This document shows, piece by piece, positions 11,301-31,015 of a stretch of DNA of 64,000 nt (the stretch's first letter is position 1; the number at the start of each line of letters is the position of its first letter). Position numbers and translations under genes: made by a program. The stretch comes from Hemibagrus wyckioides. Taxonomy: Eukaryota > Chordata > Actinopteri > Siluriformes > Bagridae. The DNA lies in assembly GCF_019097595.1 (NCBI RefSeq), contig NC_080713.1, positions 8,606,199 to 8,670,198 of the forward strand, read 5' to 3'. The notes under the pieces were generated by a model, which worked only from the letters and a program-made list of their open reading frames with translations, did not search any database and had not been told where the DNA came from.

Positions 11301-12229
11301 TATTTATTTGCTGGTTTTTGCATAAACTCTTATAGGAAATAGATCCTCGATTTTCTGTTGCTAAGCAACCAACGTTTATTAACAGTCTACATTGTGTGTC
11401 AGAAGAATATAATATAATATAATTAATAAGACATGTTATTATACACTGGTCATATGTTTGGGCATTATGTCTTCCAACAACGTTTTTGTTTCCTAAACTG
11501 CTGCTCATGCTGCATCACAGGGCAGTGTAACAGACTCAGAGGAAGGCACTATCTGGTCCTATTCTGTATGTTTATCCTCACAGACACCCATGATTGGTTT
11601 GTTTGACAAGGGAAAGAAAGCATGCTAGAGAGCATAGCTGATTTTCTCCCTTGGATCCCAGCTATGGATGTGTCCTGCTCAGGGGTAAAGGCATGATTGG
11701 TCAGTGTGGCTCTGATTGACAGTGCAGAGAGTATTCCATTTGGGAGGACTGGGTGTTGTCCCGGTCTCTTTTGCTCTCTGACATGATATGACTGTGGCGT
11801 CATCAAGCACGTTTTCTGCATTTATTGCTTCCTAACACATTGCTCACACTAATACTAACTTGTCCCGTGCTTCGTTTTTCTCCTTTTTTCCCCTGATTCT
11901 TAGGGAGTCGTAGCAGTGGTTCAAACCGCAGTGGTAATAAGGCTGGTGCATTGGAGACAAAGTCTGGGGGCAGTGGTAGCGAGACTGAGAAAAGAGAGAA
12001 AGCACCTAGCGAGCGCTCAGCAGCTCCCCCTAGTGAGCACAGTATCCGCAGTGTCCACAGCGCACTCTCACAAGGCCAAAACTCAGCGTACGGACCTCCT
12101 GCAGCTGCCGCACCGGGTTCTCCACCAGGCCGAGACCTGGCATCAGTGCCCCCCGAACTCACAGCATCCCGCCAGTCCTTCCGCATGGCCATGGGTAACC
12201 CCAGCGAGTTCTTCGTAGATGTCATGTGA
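159..12229 (+). CDS. dvl3: dvl3, segment polarity protein dishevelled homolog 3 (3' part, 12 exons)
   Basis: Cytoplasmic scaffold that relays Frizzled signals to canonical and planar-polarity Wnt branches. Coding exons: 159-295, 3928-4063, 4984-5077, 5181-5250, 7408-7547, 7802-7878, 7967-8034, 8247-8396, 9095-9226, 10242-10409, 10517-10750 and 11904-12229 (TGA). All phases join, giving 577 residues. Order: Asp/Arg-rich linker, Ser-rich stretch ([20 protein letters not shown]), basic run [12 protein letters not shown] domain (exons 5181-8034, with the [17 protein letters not shown] loop), DEP domain (exons 9095-10409, [14 protein letters not shown]), a Pro/Gly-rich region with 11 glycines, and the conserved C-terminus ending EFFVDVM. 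The DIX domain and start codon lie before the window. The C-terminus and the adjacent ap2m1 favour DVL3 over DVL1 or DVL2. No frameshift or premature stop was seen. Confidence 0.95.
424..447. repeat. (TG)12 microsatellite
   Basis: Pure TG run inside the dvl3 intron. Confidence 0.95.
775..999 (+). mobile_element. tRNA-derived SINE, copy 1
   Basis: The head resembles tRNA: a box-A-like segment (GTGGCTCAAGTTGTTAAGGC region, 776-799) and a box-B-like GGTTCAAACCCC near 822-833. The body follows (GGGCCCTTGAGCAAGGC, GGATGGGATATGCGAAG) and the copy ends in a short AT-rich tail, ATGTCACAAATAA. The same body recurs at 1014-1206 and 51152-51304, which shows it is dispersed. Confidence 0.85.
1207..2454 (-). 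mobile_element. Complete Tc1-like DNA transposon
   Basis: A 1248-bp element beginning CACTATATTGCC, with perfect 29-bp terminal inverted repeats at 1207-1235 and 2426-2454. Both sides carry TA target duplications (1205-1206, 2455-2456). It encodes one uninterrupted transposase on the - strand. Its TIRs differ internally (AGTATTCGCTCACC) from the shorter relatives at 14.0, 37.3, 38.8 and 48.1 kb (TTTTGGGAC). Confidence 0.95.
1289..2320 (-). CDS. Tc1-like transposase, intact DD34E
   Basis: Cut-and-paste transposase, 343 residues from the [13 protein letters not shown] start, the usual size for Tc1. The frame stays open 52 codons further upstream into the TIR, but that extension does not look like the family. 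The N-terminal half has a paired-like double helix-turn-helix ([20 protein letters not shown]) and a [11 protein letters not shown] linker. A Gly-rich box [15 protein letters not shown] follows the first catalytic Asp (WSDESRF). The second Asp is in FQHDCAPV and the Glu is in [13 protein letters not shown]; 34 residues separate the last two, giving DD34E. No internal stop or frameshift is present, so it may be functional; that is inference from sequence only. Confidence 0.92.
   Translation of the reverse strand: MGRSQDLSEFQRGTVIGCHLCNKSSREISSLLNIPQSTVSCIIRTWKCLGTTATQPRSGRPHKLTERGQRMLRHIVRRGRQLSAESIATDLQTSCGLQISSRTVRRELHGTGFHGRAAASKPYITKCNAKRRMQWCKARRHWTLEQWRRVLWSDESRFSIWQSDGRVWVWRLPGERYLSDCIVPSVKFGGGGIMVWGCFSGAGLGPLVPVKGTLNASAYQDILDNSMLPTLWEQFGAGPFLFQHDCAPVTKARSIKTWMTESGVDELDWPAQSPDLNPIEHLWDELERRLRARPSHPTSVCDLTNALLEEWSKIPINTLLNLVDSLPRRVEAVIAAKGGPTSY
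2889..3480. repeat. Dispersed teleost repeat (TTCAATTCAATTTTATTT... type)
   Basis: Begins with an AATTCAATTTTATTTCTATAG stretch, followed by 'GCGCTTTGGACATT...CAAAGCAGCTTTACAGAA'. A related copy lies at 6983-7195, with the same opening and the same 'CATC..GGGTGACAC' block. Class not determined. The 3' limit is approximate. Confidence 0.6.
3095..3190. repeat. 32-bp tandem repeat, 3 units
   Basis: Three head-to-tail units starting ACACCGGAGAGTGTGATTAT at 3095, 3127 and 3159, inside the dispersed repeat. The copy at 7157-7190 has a single related unit, so the triplication is specific to this copy. Confidence 0.85.
4064..4983 (+). other. dvl3 intron without recognisable genes
   Basis: Unique-looking AT-rich sequence. 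The only clear structure is the pentanucleotide array at 4941-4975, immediately before the acceptor. Confidence 0.7.
4941..4975. repeat. (GATGT)7 pentanucleotide array
   Basis: Seven exact GATGT units end 6 nt before the acceptor AG at 4982-4983, where a polypyrimidine tract would be expected. Confidence 0.97.
5310..5380. repeat. Compound CA/TA/TGTA microsatellite
   Basis: (CA)n passes into (TA)n and then TGTA repeats, abutting the fold-back element that starts at 5383. Confidence 0.95.
5383..5569. mobile_element. Fold-back MITE derived from the Tc1-like HTH family (copy B1)
   Basis: A 187-bp element whose halves are inverted copies of the family's 3' end: 'CATAACATTATGACC...GGTCCCCTTTTGCTGCC' on the left and its reverse complement on the right, with arms of about 75-80 bp and a short centre near 5460-5490. 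The centre contains 'GGCATGGACTCC', antisense to the transposase C-terminal coding end seen in copies B3, B11 and B15. It has no coding capacity. Confidence 0.85.
5944..6118 (+). mobile_element. tRNA-derived SINE, second family
   Basis: tRNA-like head (GTGGTGGCTCAGTATCTGAG; degenerate box B GAGTTAAAATCCC), then 'ACAAGGCCCTTAACC' and the tail 'GCTCTGGATAAGGGCATCT'. The tail module recurs at 6204-6266, 36848-36928, 47883-48012 and 49923-50058. Confidence 0.75.
6204..6266 (+). repeat. SINE tail fragment
   Basis: 'AGACTCCAAAGCTCTTCTGTAA...GTGGATAAGGAG' matches the 3' module of the second SINE family and ends in 'TAAATGTAATT'. Confidence 0.6.
6372..6875 (+). mobile_element. Deleted Tc1-like element of the HTH family (copy B2)
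   Basis: Carries the N-terminal transposase region ([20 protein letters not shown] near 6536-6600) and then jumps at 'GTGCATGATGGGTCAGGGC' (about 6790) to the extreme C-terminus and right terminus 'GGTCATAATGTTATGCCTGATCA'. The left terminus is missing. The early frame is broken by 'AAGTTGGCTAGTGATGG' (about 6513). Confidence 0.85.
6983..7195. repeat. Dispersed teleost repeat, second copy
   Basis: 'CAATTCAGTTCAATTCAGTT', then 'TATAGCGCTTTTAACAATGGAC' and a CTCATCTGGGTGACACTGGA block, as in the repeat at 2889-3480. Confidence 0.6.
8397..9094 (+). other. dvl3 intron between the PDZ-DEP linker and DEP exons
   Basis: No gene or clear mobile element. A (CT)n run at 9042-9068 forms the polypyrimidine tract before the acceptor at 9093-9094. 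Confidence 0.7.
9713..10194 (+). mobile_element. Rearranged Tc1-like element of the HTH family (copy B3)
   Basis: Termini 'ACCAGGCATAACATTATGAC' and 'TCATAATGTTATGCC...TGTG'. The N-terminal coding region is joined at about 9989 to an inverted fragment (CCTTCAAGTCCTGTAAG) and then to the transposase C-terminal segment ([20 protein letters not shown]). This junction is shared with copy B15 and differs from the main deletion class. It lies in the dvl3 intron between the two DEP exons. Confidence 0.85.
9856..10176 (+). pseudogene. Internally deleted transposase ORF, N-terminal HTH joined to C-terminal end (106 aa)
   Basis: The frame is open from the [20 protein letters not shown] start through the first helix-turn-helix ([20 protein letters not shown]). 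It then passes about 12 residues from an inverted fragment into the family's C-terminal end ([20 protein letters not shown]). The catalytic Asp/Asp/Glu region is absent, so it cannot catalyse transposition. It could at most bind DNA, which is inference. There is no evidence of expression; it lies in sense within a dvl3 intron. Confidence 0.6.
10475..10508. repeat. (TC)n tract at dvl3 splice acceptor
   Basis: TC dinucleotide run immediately upstream of the acceptor at 10515-10516, serving as an extended polypyrimidine tract. Confidence 0.9.
10693..10722 (+). repeat. Coding (GGA)10 run, polyglycine in Dvl3
   Basis: Ten exact GGA codons followed by GGC give 11 glycines in the Pro/Gly-rich region after the DEP domain. 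Uniform codon use marks it as a trinucleotide microsatellite inside an exon. Confidence 0.97.
10751..11903 (+). other. Last dvl3 intron
   Basis: Unique-looking sequence without recognisable repeats or genes. The acceptor TAG is at 11901-11903. Confidence 0.7.
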
Positions 12230-12906
12230 TGCACTTCAGGTGACTAATGAGTGACCTGACACTCATGCGGATAGAGAGATTTCTGGAAAATGTGCTAGTT
12301 ACCCTTGTAAGTGATAAAAGGGTACCTAAGTGTTCCATTGCATTGTCCCTCCTGTGTCCTGTGGCTTGTACTTTCTTCAGTGAAGAAGACTGGGCTGGAT
12401 GGAGCTCTTATCCCTGTGTCCTGCTGAGGGAGACTCTGCCGGACAGAGGGATGAGCTCAGAGTGGCGTGAATACTTTCTGTGTAGTGTCTTTTTTTTATG
12501 TCTCGCATTCCTGTCTGCCTTTTTCCTTTTTGCAGTTTCATAACCTCATTGAGAGCCATTTTTATCAAAGACTACGAAAGAGAGACCGGGGAGAGGGAAG
12601 ACGGAGGTAGCGCCTCTCCCTGTGGCTTTTTGCTTTTAAAGGATGAAGTGGAATCCGTTCATAACAATTCACATCGAAAAAAAGATGCTATCATGAGAAA
12701 CTATAGACGGTTGTTTTATATTTGACGTTTCTTCTTATACATTCTCTATCAGTAATCATATGAAGAGTGGGAAAGAGAGGGGGTAAAAACGATGTTTTCA
12801 TTACAGTGGGGTCTCATTACAGTGGGCTGTTGCTTCCAGCCCTTATTTGTTCTGATCAACTGGGGGTCTAATTTGTTTACTATATTACAAACAAATATAA
12901 TTGGGT

Positions 12907-12992
<86 letters not shown>

Positions 12993-13709
12993 AAAAATCA
13001 TGTCTGCTTATGTTATATATAAATTTGATATCATGATCTCTCTGACAGCAGCGATCTCACGCTTTGTTTTGCGTTTTGATCCGTCATCATTCAAAGAAAG
13101 ACATCTAGCGTAGCTGTGAAGATGGCAGTGTTCTCAGAGTTACCCTGTTACCGAAAACCGCCATCATGACTGCACTGACCAAGCTTACAGCTTCTTTTTC
13201 TATTTATTTTATATGAGGTAATCATTTGTTCATAAATGCAGTTTTAATGTTGCCTACAAGAAATTTAGAGTCCAAATATTAATTCTTGAACTAAAACAGG
13301 AGCTAAACTAAACTTTAGCTTGAACTAAAACGAATTGTTGATGTCATCGGGTCATCGGTGGGCGTTCCTACTATTGGTTGCCATAGTAATAATATGTATC
13401 AATGGGTGGTGCAACTAGCATTTGGGTTTTTTTGCGCCTTAAATGAAACGTTCTGGTGTGTGTATATAAAATTCACCAGTGTATACCGTTTACGCATCAT
13501 ATTATACGAGATGAAGAAGAAGCAGTGTGTTATATTTGCTACGGATCATGTACGCTCTACCGTCATCACTCCCATCGCTAGTCGCTGCACCAAATCGCTC
13601 TTAACTTTATTTGCATATGGTTTAACTTTTCTCAAATTCATCGCGTCACTGGACACGCCCACATCTAGTTTCCACGGGACGATGTTTTTTGCTCTCATCG
13701 AAAAATAAA
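12230..13709 (+). other. Probable dvl3 3' UTR and downstream flank
   Basis: Follows the TGA. The nearest canonical AATAAA downstream on + is at 13704-13709, beyond a long TA microsatellite, so the real transcript end is uncertain; an upstream variant signal is possible. Confidence 0.4.
12910..12990. repeat. (TA)40 microsatellite
   Basis: Uninterrupted AT alternation of 81 nt downstream of the dvl3 stop codon. Confidence 0.97.
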
Positions 13710-14053
13710 TGAACTCCAGTCGCTTTGTCACTGCAAGTGGCTGTAGCCTAATAGAGACAACTCCCAAATGCTCTACTCTCACTTCTCATTTCGATTTCCT
13801 GCTAAAGGAAGAATCAGAGTTTCATCTTTTCCCGAGTTCGATTACAATATCCCAGTAGATTTCAGATGTGTGTGCAGTAGATTTAGATGATAGCATTTAT
13901 CAGAACAGGCCACGCCCACACTACAAATACTGGGATCATCATTAGCAAGTATTTCGACTAAGCATTATATTAGGTGACATTAGTAGCTAGTCACTGTCAA
14001 TTAAATACTGGTTAAAAACCATTCATGAGTTGTTACCTAAATTGATATTCATA

Positions 14054-14568
14054 CACTATATTACCAAATGTTTTGGGACACCCCTCCAAATCATTGAATT
14101 CAGGTGTTATGTTTCAGGGTTTGGGCTTGACCCCTTAGTTCCAGTGAAAGGAACTCTTAATGCTTCAGCATACCAAGACATTTTGGATAATTTCATGCTA
14201 CCAACTTTGTGGGAACAGTTTGGGGATGACCCCTTCCTGTTCCAACATGACTGCACACCAGTGCACAAAGCAAGGTCCATAAAGACATGGGTGAGTGAGT
14301 TTGGTCCTGACCTCAACCTGATAGAACACCTTTGTGATGAATTAGAGTGGAGACTGTGAGCCAGACCTTCTCGTCCAACATCAGTGCCTGACCTCACAAA
14401 TGCACTTCTGGAGGAATGGCCAAAAATTCCCATAAACACACTCCTAAACCTTGTGGAAAGCCTTCCCAGAAGAGTTGAAGCTGTTATAGCTGCAAAGGGC
14501 AGGTCAACTCCATATTACATTCATGTACATGTAAAGGCAGATGTCCCAAGACTTTTGGCAATATAGTG
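14054..14568 (+). mobile_element. Short Tc1-like element keeping the transposase C-terminus (copy C1)
   Basis: Flanked by TA, with inverted ends CACTATATTACCAAATGTTTT and ...TTTTGGCAATATAGTG. It encodes a C-terminal transposase portion on + ([38 protein letters not shown]; then [14 protein letters not shown] after a stop near 14357). The N-terminal half is missing. Its C-terminal protein closely resembles that of the intact element at 1207-2454, but the TIR differs. Confidence 0.88.
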
Positions 14569-15379
14569 TACTTTGTCTTTATATATTTGGCTGCCAGAAA
14601 GATTATTTTAGATCCAACATGTATCCACACTCAATGTTCATCACAATAACAGAAATAATTTAAGAAGAAATTATTTAAAAACCTATAGGTTTACTGTATG
14701 TTCTTTGTGAAAGATTGTAACCCCAGTAAAGGAACCACATTCATTGAATATAACAGAATATTAGACGATATAGAACTCTAAACGTGATCCTGTTAGTTTC
14801 ATGTGTAACATGATAAATTTATACACACAGACTGCTTTGTGCACTTTGTTTTCTTTTAGAAAAAATCTGAAATCATGGGTTTCGTTTCCCAGAGAAGAGA
14901 TTTTTGTTTTCATGCAGAATTGCTTATAAATCGCTTAGAATTTGTTAACTAACTGACTGAACTGCAGACTGTGAGGTAAACCTGCACCCCGTCGAAACAT
15001 CCTTCTCTTTCTTACTCTTCCAGCAGCAATGCATCACATAAATCCATCGCCTGTTGATTTATCCATAACATTAACATCCTGTATTTTTAAAGTCTAATGA
15101 TTCTTTGTATTTCTGTAAACTCATTATTTCTTTTTTTTCCAAAATACATTTATCACAGGTTTTTAATGATTAGAAACCGATGCTGTTTAGTATCAAATGG
15201 TTCAATTTTAATAATCGCTGTACACTGTTTTATGCCAAAACAAATTGTTTTTATTTATAAACATAGTTTTATTGCCTACATTGTTGTGTTTGGTGAATCT
15301 GTCATTTGAAATGTGTCATGTGTCAAAAGTATTAAGCATTACATTGATATAACAAGTATTGTAATACACACACACACAC

Positions 15380-15625
15380 TGATACGGGTAATATTGCCAC
15401 CTCACAGGATCCAGGGCTCCCAGTTTGAGCCTGAGCTCGATTTACTCTCTGTGTGGAGTTTCACATGGTCTCTCTCAATTTGCATGGGGTTTCCTCTGGG
15501 TTCTCAGGTTTCCTCCCAAAAAACACACCAGTAGGTATACTGCTTATGCTAAATCGCCCCGAACGTGTGTAGACTCCGGATCCACCCTGACTCAGACCAA
15601 AATAAAGTGGAATGAATAAATGAAT
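15380..15625 (+). repeat. Dispersed teleost repeat ('GTGTGGAGTTT...GGTTTCCTCC' type)
   Basis: Contains the landmark blocks CACCTCACAGGATCCAGGG, CTCTGTGTGGAGTTTCACATG, GGTTTCCTCTGGGTTCTCAGG, TTTCCTCCCAAAAAACAC and 'GGATCCACCCTGACTCAGACC'. Related blocks occur at 50215-50440 (opposite orientation) and 52290-52490. Class not assigned. Confidence 0.6.
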
Positions 15626-15849
15626 GATAATAATATAGATGTTTAAAGACATTTCCATATCACCAACCATTACACTTGCTTTGTTCTGTCCAGCTATACC
15701 TTATCGCTCTTTTAATACTATAACCTAAATTCAAACAATGCACACAATTTTTTTTTTTCTAAACGAGGTTTTAAAATATTTTTTTATTTTAATCCGAAAA
15801 CCTGATATATATTTTTTTATTATTATTTTTATTATTATTCCTCCTGGGT

Positions 15850-16102
15850 TGGACGTGACGTCATTATGCATCGAGTCAGCTGACAGAAGGCGCGCCCTCA
15901 CCCCATCCATATTCCGACTGATCCCGCCTCCAGATCTATGATTGGCTACTTATCGTCCTTCTTCTCCAATAGGATTGTGACGGCTCGTACGCGTGTACTT
16001 ACAGCCAATCGTGGAGCAGTATGTGGATTCCACGAAAATACGGGTGTGTAAAAAAATTTTTTTTTACCGCTGGTCGGAAGGAGGGAGCGGTCGGCCATCT
16101 TG
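15850..16102 (+). promoter_or_regulatory. ap2m1 promoter (CRE, CCAAT boxes, YY1 site)
   Basis: Perfect CRE TGACGTCA at 15856-15863. CCAAT boxes lie at 15941-15945 (reverse), 15966-15970 and 16005-16009. The region is locally CpG-rich (GGCGCGCCC, TCGTACGCG). GGCCATCTTG, a YY1-type motif, is at 16093-16102, typical of a start-site-proximal element in TATA-less housekeeping promoters. The donor-bounded leader exon begins around here, which fits a start site near 16.08-16.10 kb. Confidence 0.75.
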
Positions 16103-16222
16103 AATAGAATGACTGATCAGTGACCGCTATAGTGTTGCAAAGCTCACTGAATAACAGAGCTTTGTGGCTACGGTTCTTTGGGCGATTCCGGCCCGGTTTT
16201 GTGGCAGTTATACAGTCACCTG
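16085..16222 (+). other. ap2m1: ap2m1 non-coding exon 1 (approximate start)
   Basis: Region after the promoter motifs ending at CACCTG|GTAAGC (donor GT at 16223-16224). It would splice to the exon starting at 20235. No long ORF. The exact start is inferred from motif placement only. Confidence 0.55.
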
Positions 16223-16580
16223 GTAAGCTTAAAGAGTCATTTTGTCTTTTGGTTGTAATGTACTGAAAGAGTGTCTTGAAAGAAGAAGAAATTCAATTCA
16301 AACGAAACGAGCGTACATACGGCTAATAACGCTAGCTTGTCTGTAAAAACTATTAATATAGCCTCGTTTGCTTTGGCACTGTTTAACCTGGGATATCACA
16401 AAACCACAGTTTATCCTATACATTTCATTGTTTAGGTTTGATATCTAAGAAATATAAGATTATTTTCAAATAAACGTCAATCGTGATGTCGCGAGGCAGC
16501 TAGCCAGTCGCCCTGCAGTGCTGGTCAGATTTTTTTTCCGGTCTCGGAAACAATTTTCAACCCTGATATCAGTTTAATAC

Positions 16581-16582
<2 letters not shown>

Positions 16583-16659
<77 letters not shown>
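16583..16659. repeat. (TA)n microsatellite
   Basis: About 38 TA units in ap2m1 intron 1. Confidence 0.97.
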
Positions 16660-16662
<3 letters not shown>

Positions 16663-17360
16663 ATAATATTTTATTACTTGTCAGTTTATACAGCAGTGAC
16701 TATCAAGAATATTGCAATAGCCACGACTCGAGTGTTATTTTAGGGAAGTACACATTTTCTTGGGCTGTGTCCTAAATTGCTCACTTTTTTCAACACGAGT
16801 GCACTACACCACGTTATGGAATAATTGGTTTCTACGCTCTATCTAGTGCACTAGATATCCGTTGAGGATTGAACCCCGGAAAGGCCGGTTTTAGCGGCAG
16901 ACATATTGGATGCTGCGGTTCTGTGAAATTATGATGTGAAATTTCCTTCCCTTTTTTCTTTGATTAATTTTATTTTTTTCTACGAGCTAAATTGCCAGTT
17001 CGTGTACTTTACATATTTCTGACTGAATCCTGGAGGTAAGTGTGAGGAAAAATATCTCTTCTGTATCCTTAATTAAGCTTTGACCTTAAACCCATCAATT
17101 GACGAATTTTCTTTAAGAATGTGATGGATTGTGATTTGTATTGCAGTGTATTTGACGAGTCTGTTGCTCTATTTACAAAATAAACACATTATTAATAAAT
17201 GCATGGAATATGGCTGGACTTTATATATGAATAAGGATATGAAGGATTTATTTCATGTCCCTCAAGAAGCCATGATGAAGATAAATTCATCTTTGTCAAT
17301 AAGAGCTGTTCAAGGTCAGTGACTGAATTTTTAAGAATACAGTGCATCGCTACATCAAGG

Positions 17361-17392
17361 TGTGTGTGTGTGTGTGTGCGCGCGCGCGCGCG
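17361..17392. repeat. (TG)9(CG)7 alternating purine-pyrimidine tract
   Basis: Nine TG units run directly into seven CG units, followed by CTCGTCTCTCTC. Confidence 0.95.
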
Positions 17393-17678
17393 CTCGTCTC
17401 TCTCCTAGTTTACAATGTAAAGGTGTATTTTGAATTCCTGTTAAAAGGACAGGCCTCGAGAGAATCACACACTGGTGTATAGAGCTTTAAAAAATCTGTA
17501 GTGTTTTGTAATCTTTATCTACAGATGTGAAAATAAATTGAATCGAACATCTGCTTAAATCAAGATACTAGGGTTAGGACTCGCCAGAAAAAAAATGTTT
17601 TTCTTGGTTTGCATTCACAATCTATTGGTTTTGAGTTTAAGCCCCGCCCATTTCACAATATTTATGTATACGCATATA

Positions 17679-18144
<466 letters not shown>

Positions 18145-19299
18145 TACCTGTATAGTGATCAGCTATACCTTTGAAACTATTGACAGGTGGATTGAGGAGC
18201 CTTGTTTTTTTTTTTATAACAATAACAAATATACACATATTTGGCAGCAAGTACTGAAAGTGCATGTTTTGGTAGCAGGAAAAATGGGTCTAATACGGTA
18301 GCCGAGAAGTTCAAAACAAATGAACAAATCCATAAAAGGTAGGTATAGTTTGCAAATGGAATTTTTGCCGCTGATTGGATGAGACCTGTGTCACTCGAGA
18401 TATACTGATAGCGTTTCATGGCTTATAGATTAGTTTGCGACGTCTATAAACACACCTACAGAACGCAGGTATGTTTCGAAGACTAAGCAGTTCCAGATGA
18501 AACCATGTAAGGAGCGCTGTAAGAGCAGAGCTGTGTTCATATACACACAATTCAACTTTCTACTACCACAGCCTGCTGGACTTACTGAATACCTTGAGTG
18601 ACGGATGTCTCGTCCAATCAGTGGCAAGAATTCCATTCGCAAACTGCAGACCAGTCAGAACACCCATGCTGATACCTGAATGAACTTACAATGGACACGT
18701 TAGCCTGAGAACCAGACTACGTTGCAATAGAAGTAGAAGGTGGCCTGTTCTGTTTTCTTTTACATTGTGTAGACAGCTGGGTTGAGGTGTGTTGCTTTCT
18801 TGGGGAAGACGTGGCACTAGGACGCATTACGGGAAGTTAAGCAGTGGCATGCTGGGAAAAACCCTTCTGTCCATACATAAACATATTTTATTCGAATGTA
18901 ATACTTTCACTACTGGAAGGAACTTGTTTTATTCTCTTGACACTCAGTAGCCCCAAATTTAGATTTAAAGTTCTTAAAAAAATGATTCTTTAACATGTCT
19001 AGTTTTAATATTGAATAACAAAAACGGACTCGCCAGGAATATAGCCATCGAAGCTGACATGGCTTTAAAAAAGAAAAGAAAAAAAAGAAAAAGTCTGCTG
19101 GGAAACCTTGAGTCCTGCCATTTAGATGGGTGGCATTCCACCTACCTAAAACCCCCTTCATGGCAACCGTATTCACTAATAGCAGTGACCAATTTCTTTA
19201 GGATAATGGCCTTGGCCTCCGAATTCACCAGATCTTTGTGATCGAACATCTGGGGCATGTGCTGGACAAACAATTCTGATCCCTGGAGGCCACAATTCA

Positions 19300-19385
19300 C
19301 AACTTGCAAGGCTCTGCTGCTAACATCTTGGTGCCAGAGGTCTTGTGGAGTCCATGTTTTGATGGGTCAGAGATTTTCTGATGGC
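19300..19385 (+). mobile_element. Remnant of the HTH-family transposase 3' end
   Basis: 'CTTGCAAGGCTCTGCTGCTAACATCTTGGTGCCAG' followed by 'TGGAGTCCATGTTTTGATGGGTCAG' corresponds to the C-terminal coding end seen in copies B3, B11 and B15. No termini remain. Confidence 0.65.
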
Positions 19386-20244
19386 CTACCTAGTATTAGA
19401 CAGGTGCTTTTAAATGTTGTAGCTGATCGGGATCCAAAGTATCAATTATGCTCACAATCAGGAAATAGTTGTCAGACTTGGACTATTAGTTGTGAAAGTG
19501 TGCTTTTGTGAGGTGAAAACTGTGCTCCTTGTTTTTTTATTACACAAATCCAGTTCCAAATCTCTTATTAAATATTCTTTTGCTCCATGTCATTAGCTTC
19601 AGAGAAGAATATGAGGGAAACATAATGACATCGAGGTTTCCATATCTATAATCACGTATATTGGAAATCGGCTTGCTTAGGCTTGATGTTGATCTCGGAG
19701 AAAATGACGCAATCTTTGCACAGGCATTATGGTTTTCAGGCTTGTTTCAGACTGCCCTCACTCCTCCTGTTTCAACTGAAAGACAGAGTAAGTAAGAGCT
19801 ATTCTTCATCCGGAGATCAGGGTTTTTTTTTTTTTTTTTTTGGACAAATGCATTTGGAGTGCAGTATCTGCACCAAGGACTGTTTTCTGCTAAAGGATCC
19901 GTTTCTTTAAATTACATCCAAACAGTACACATGAAAGACTTGAAATGCATCGTCATTGCATCATTAAATAATGAAAGGTCAGACAATTATCGGTCACAAG
20001 GAAAATGTTGTCAAAAGGAAGATGTGCCACCTTCTTCAGTATTTGCATTAATACTCTATGCAAGTATTCATCCTCTGCAATGTTTCGTGTTATATTTTCC
20101 ACACACATGCAAATAAGCCTGCGGAATAATAAGACCTGCATCACAGTGCGGCCCAGTTTTGGTGCTTTGGTTCATCTTCTGTGTTTGTGTTGGCATTTCC
20201 GTCATGGTTTGTCTTTCATTTTGTTTGCTTTCAGATTTCTCGCC

Positions 20245-31015
<10,771 letters not shown>

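Larger units (their letters stand above)
13710..15850. other. dvl3-ap2m1 intergenic spacer
   Basis: Contains a Tc1-derived element at 14054-14568 and a dispersed repeat at 15380-15625. The rest is AT-rich and unremarkable. No gene seen. Confidence 0.75.

Noticed and set aside
11949..12218. Alternative-frame ORFs over the last dvl3 exon on both strands
   Set aside because: They are shadows of the true frame, which ends EFFVDVM and joins the previous exon in phase.
12901..13113. Ile/Tyr repeat protein frames over TA tracts (also 40049-40335 and 5015-5465)
   Set aside because: They arise from (TA)n microsatellites; no initiation context or conserved domain.
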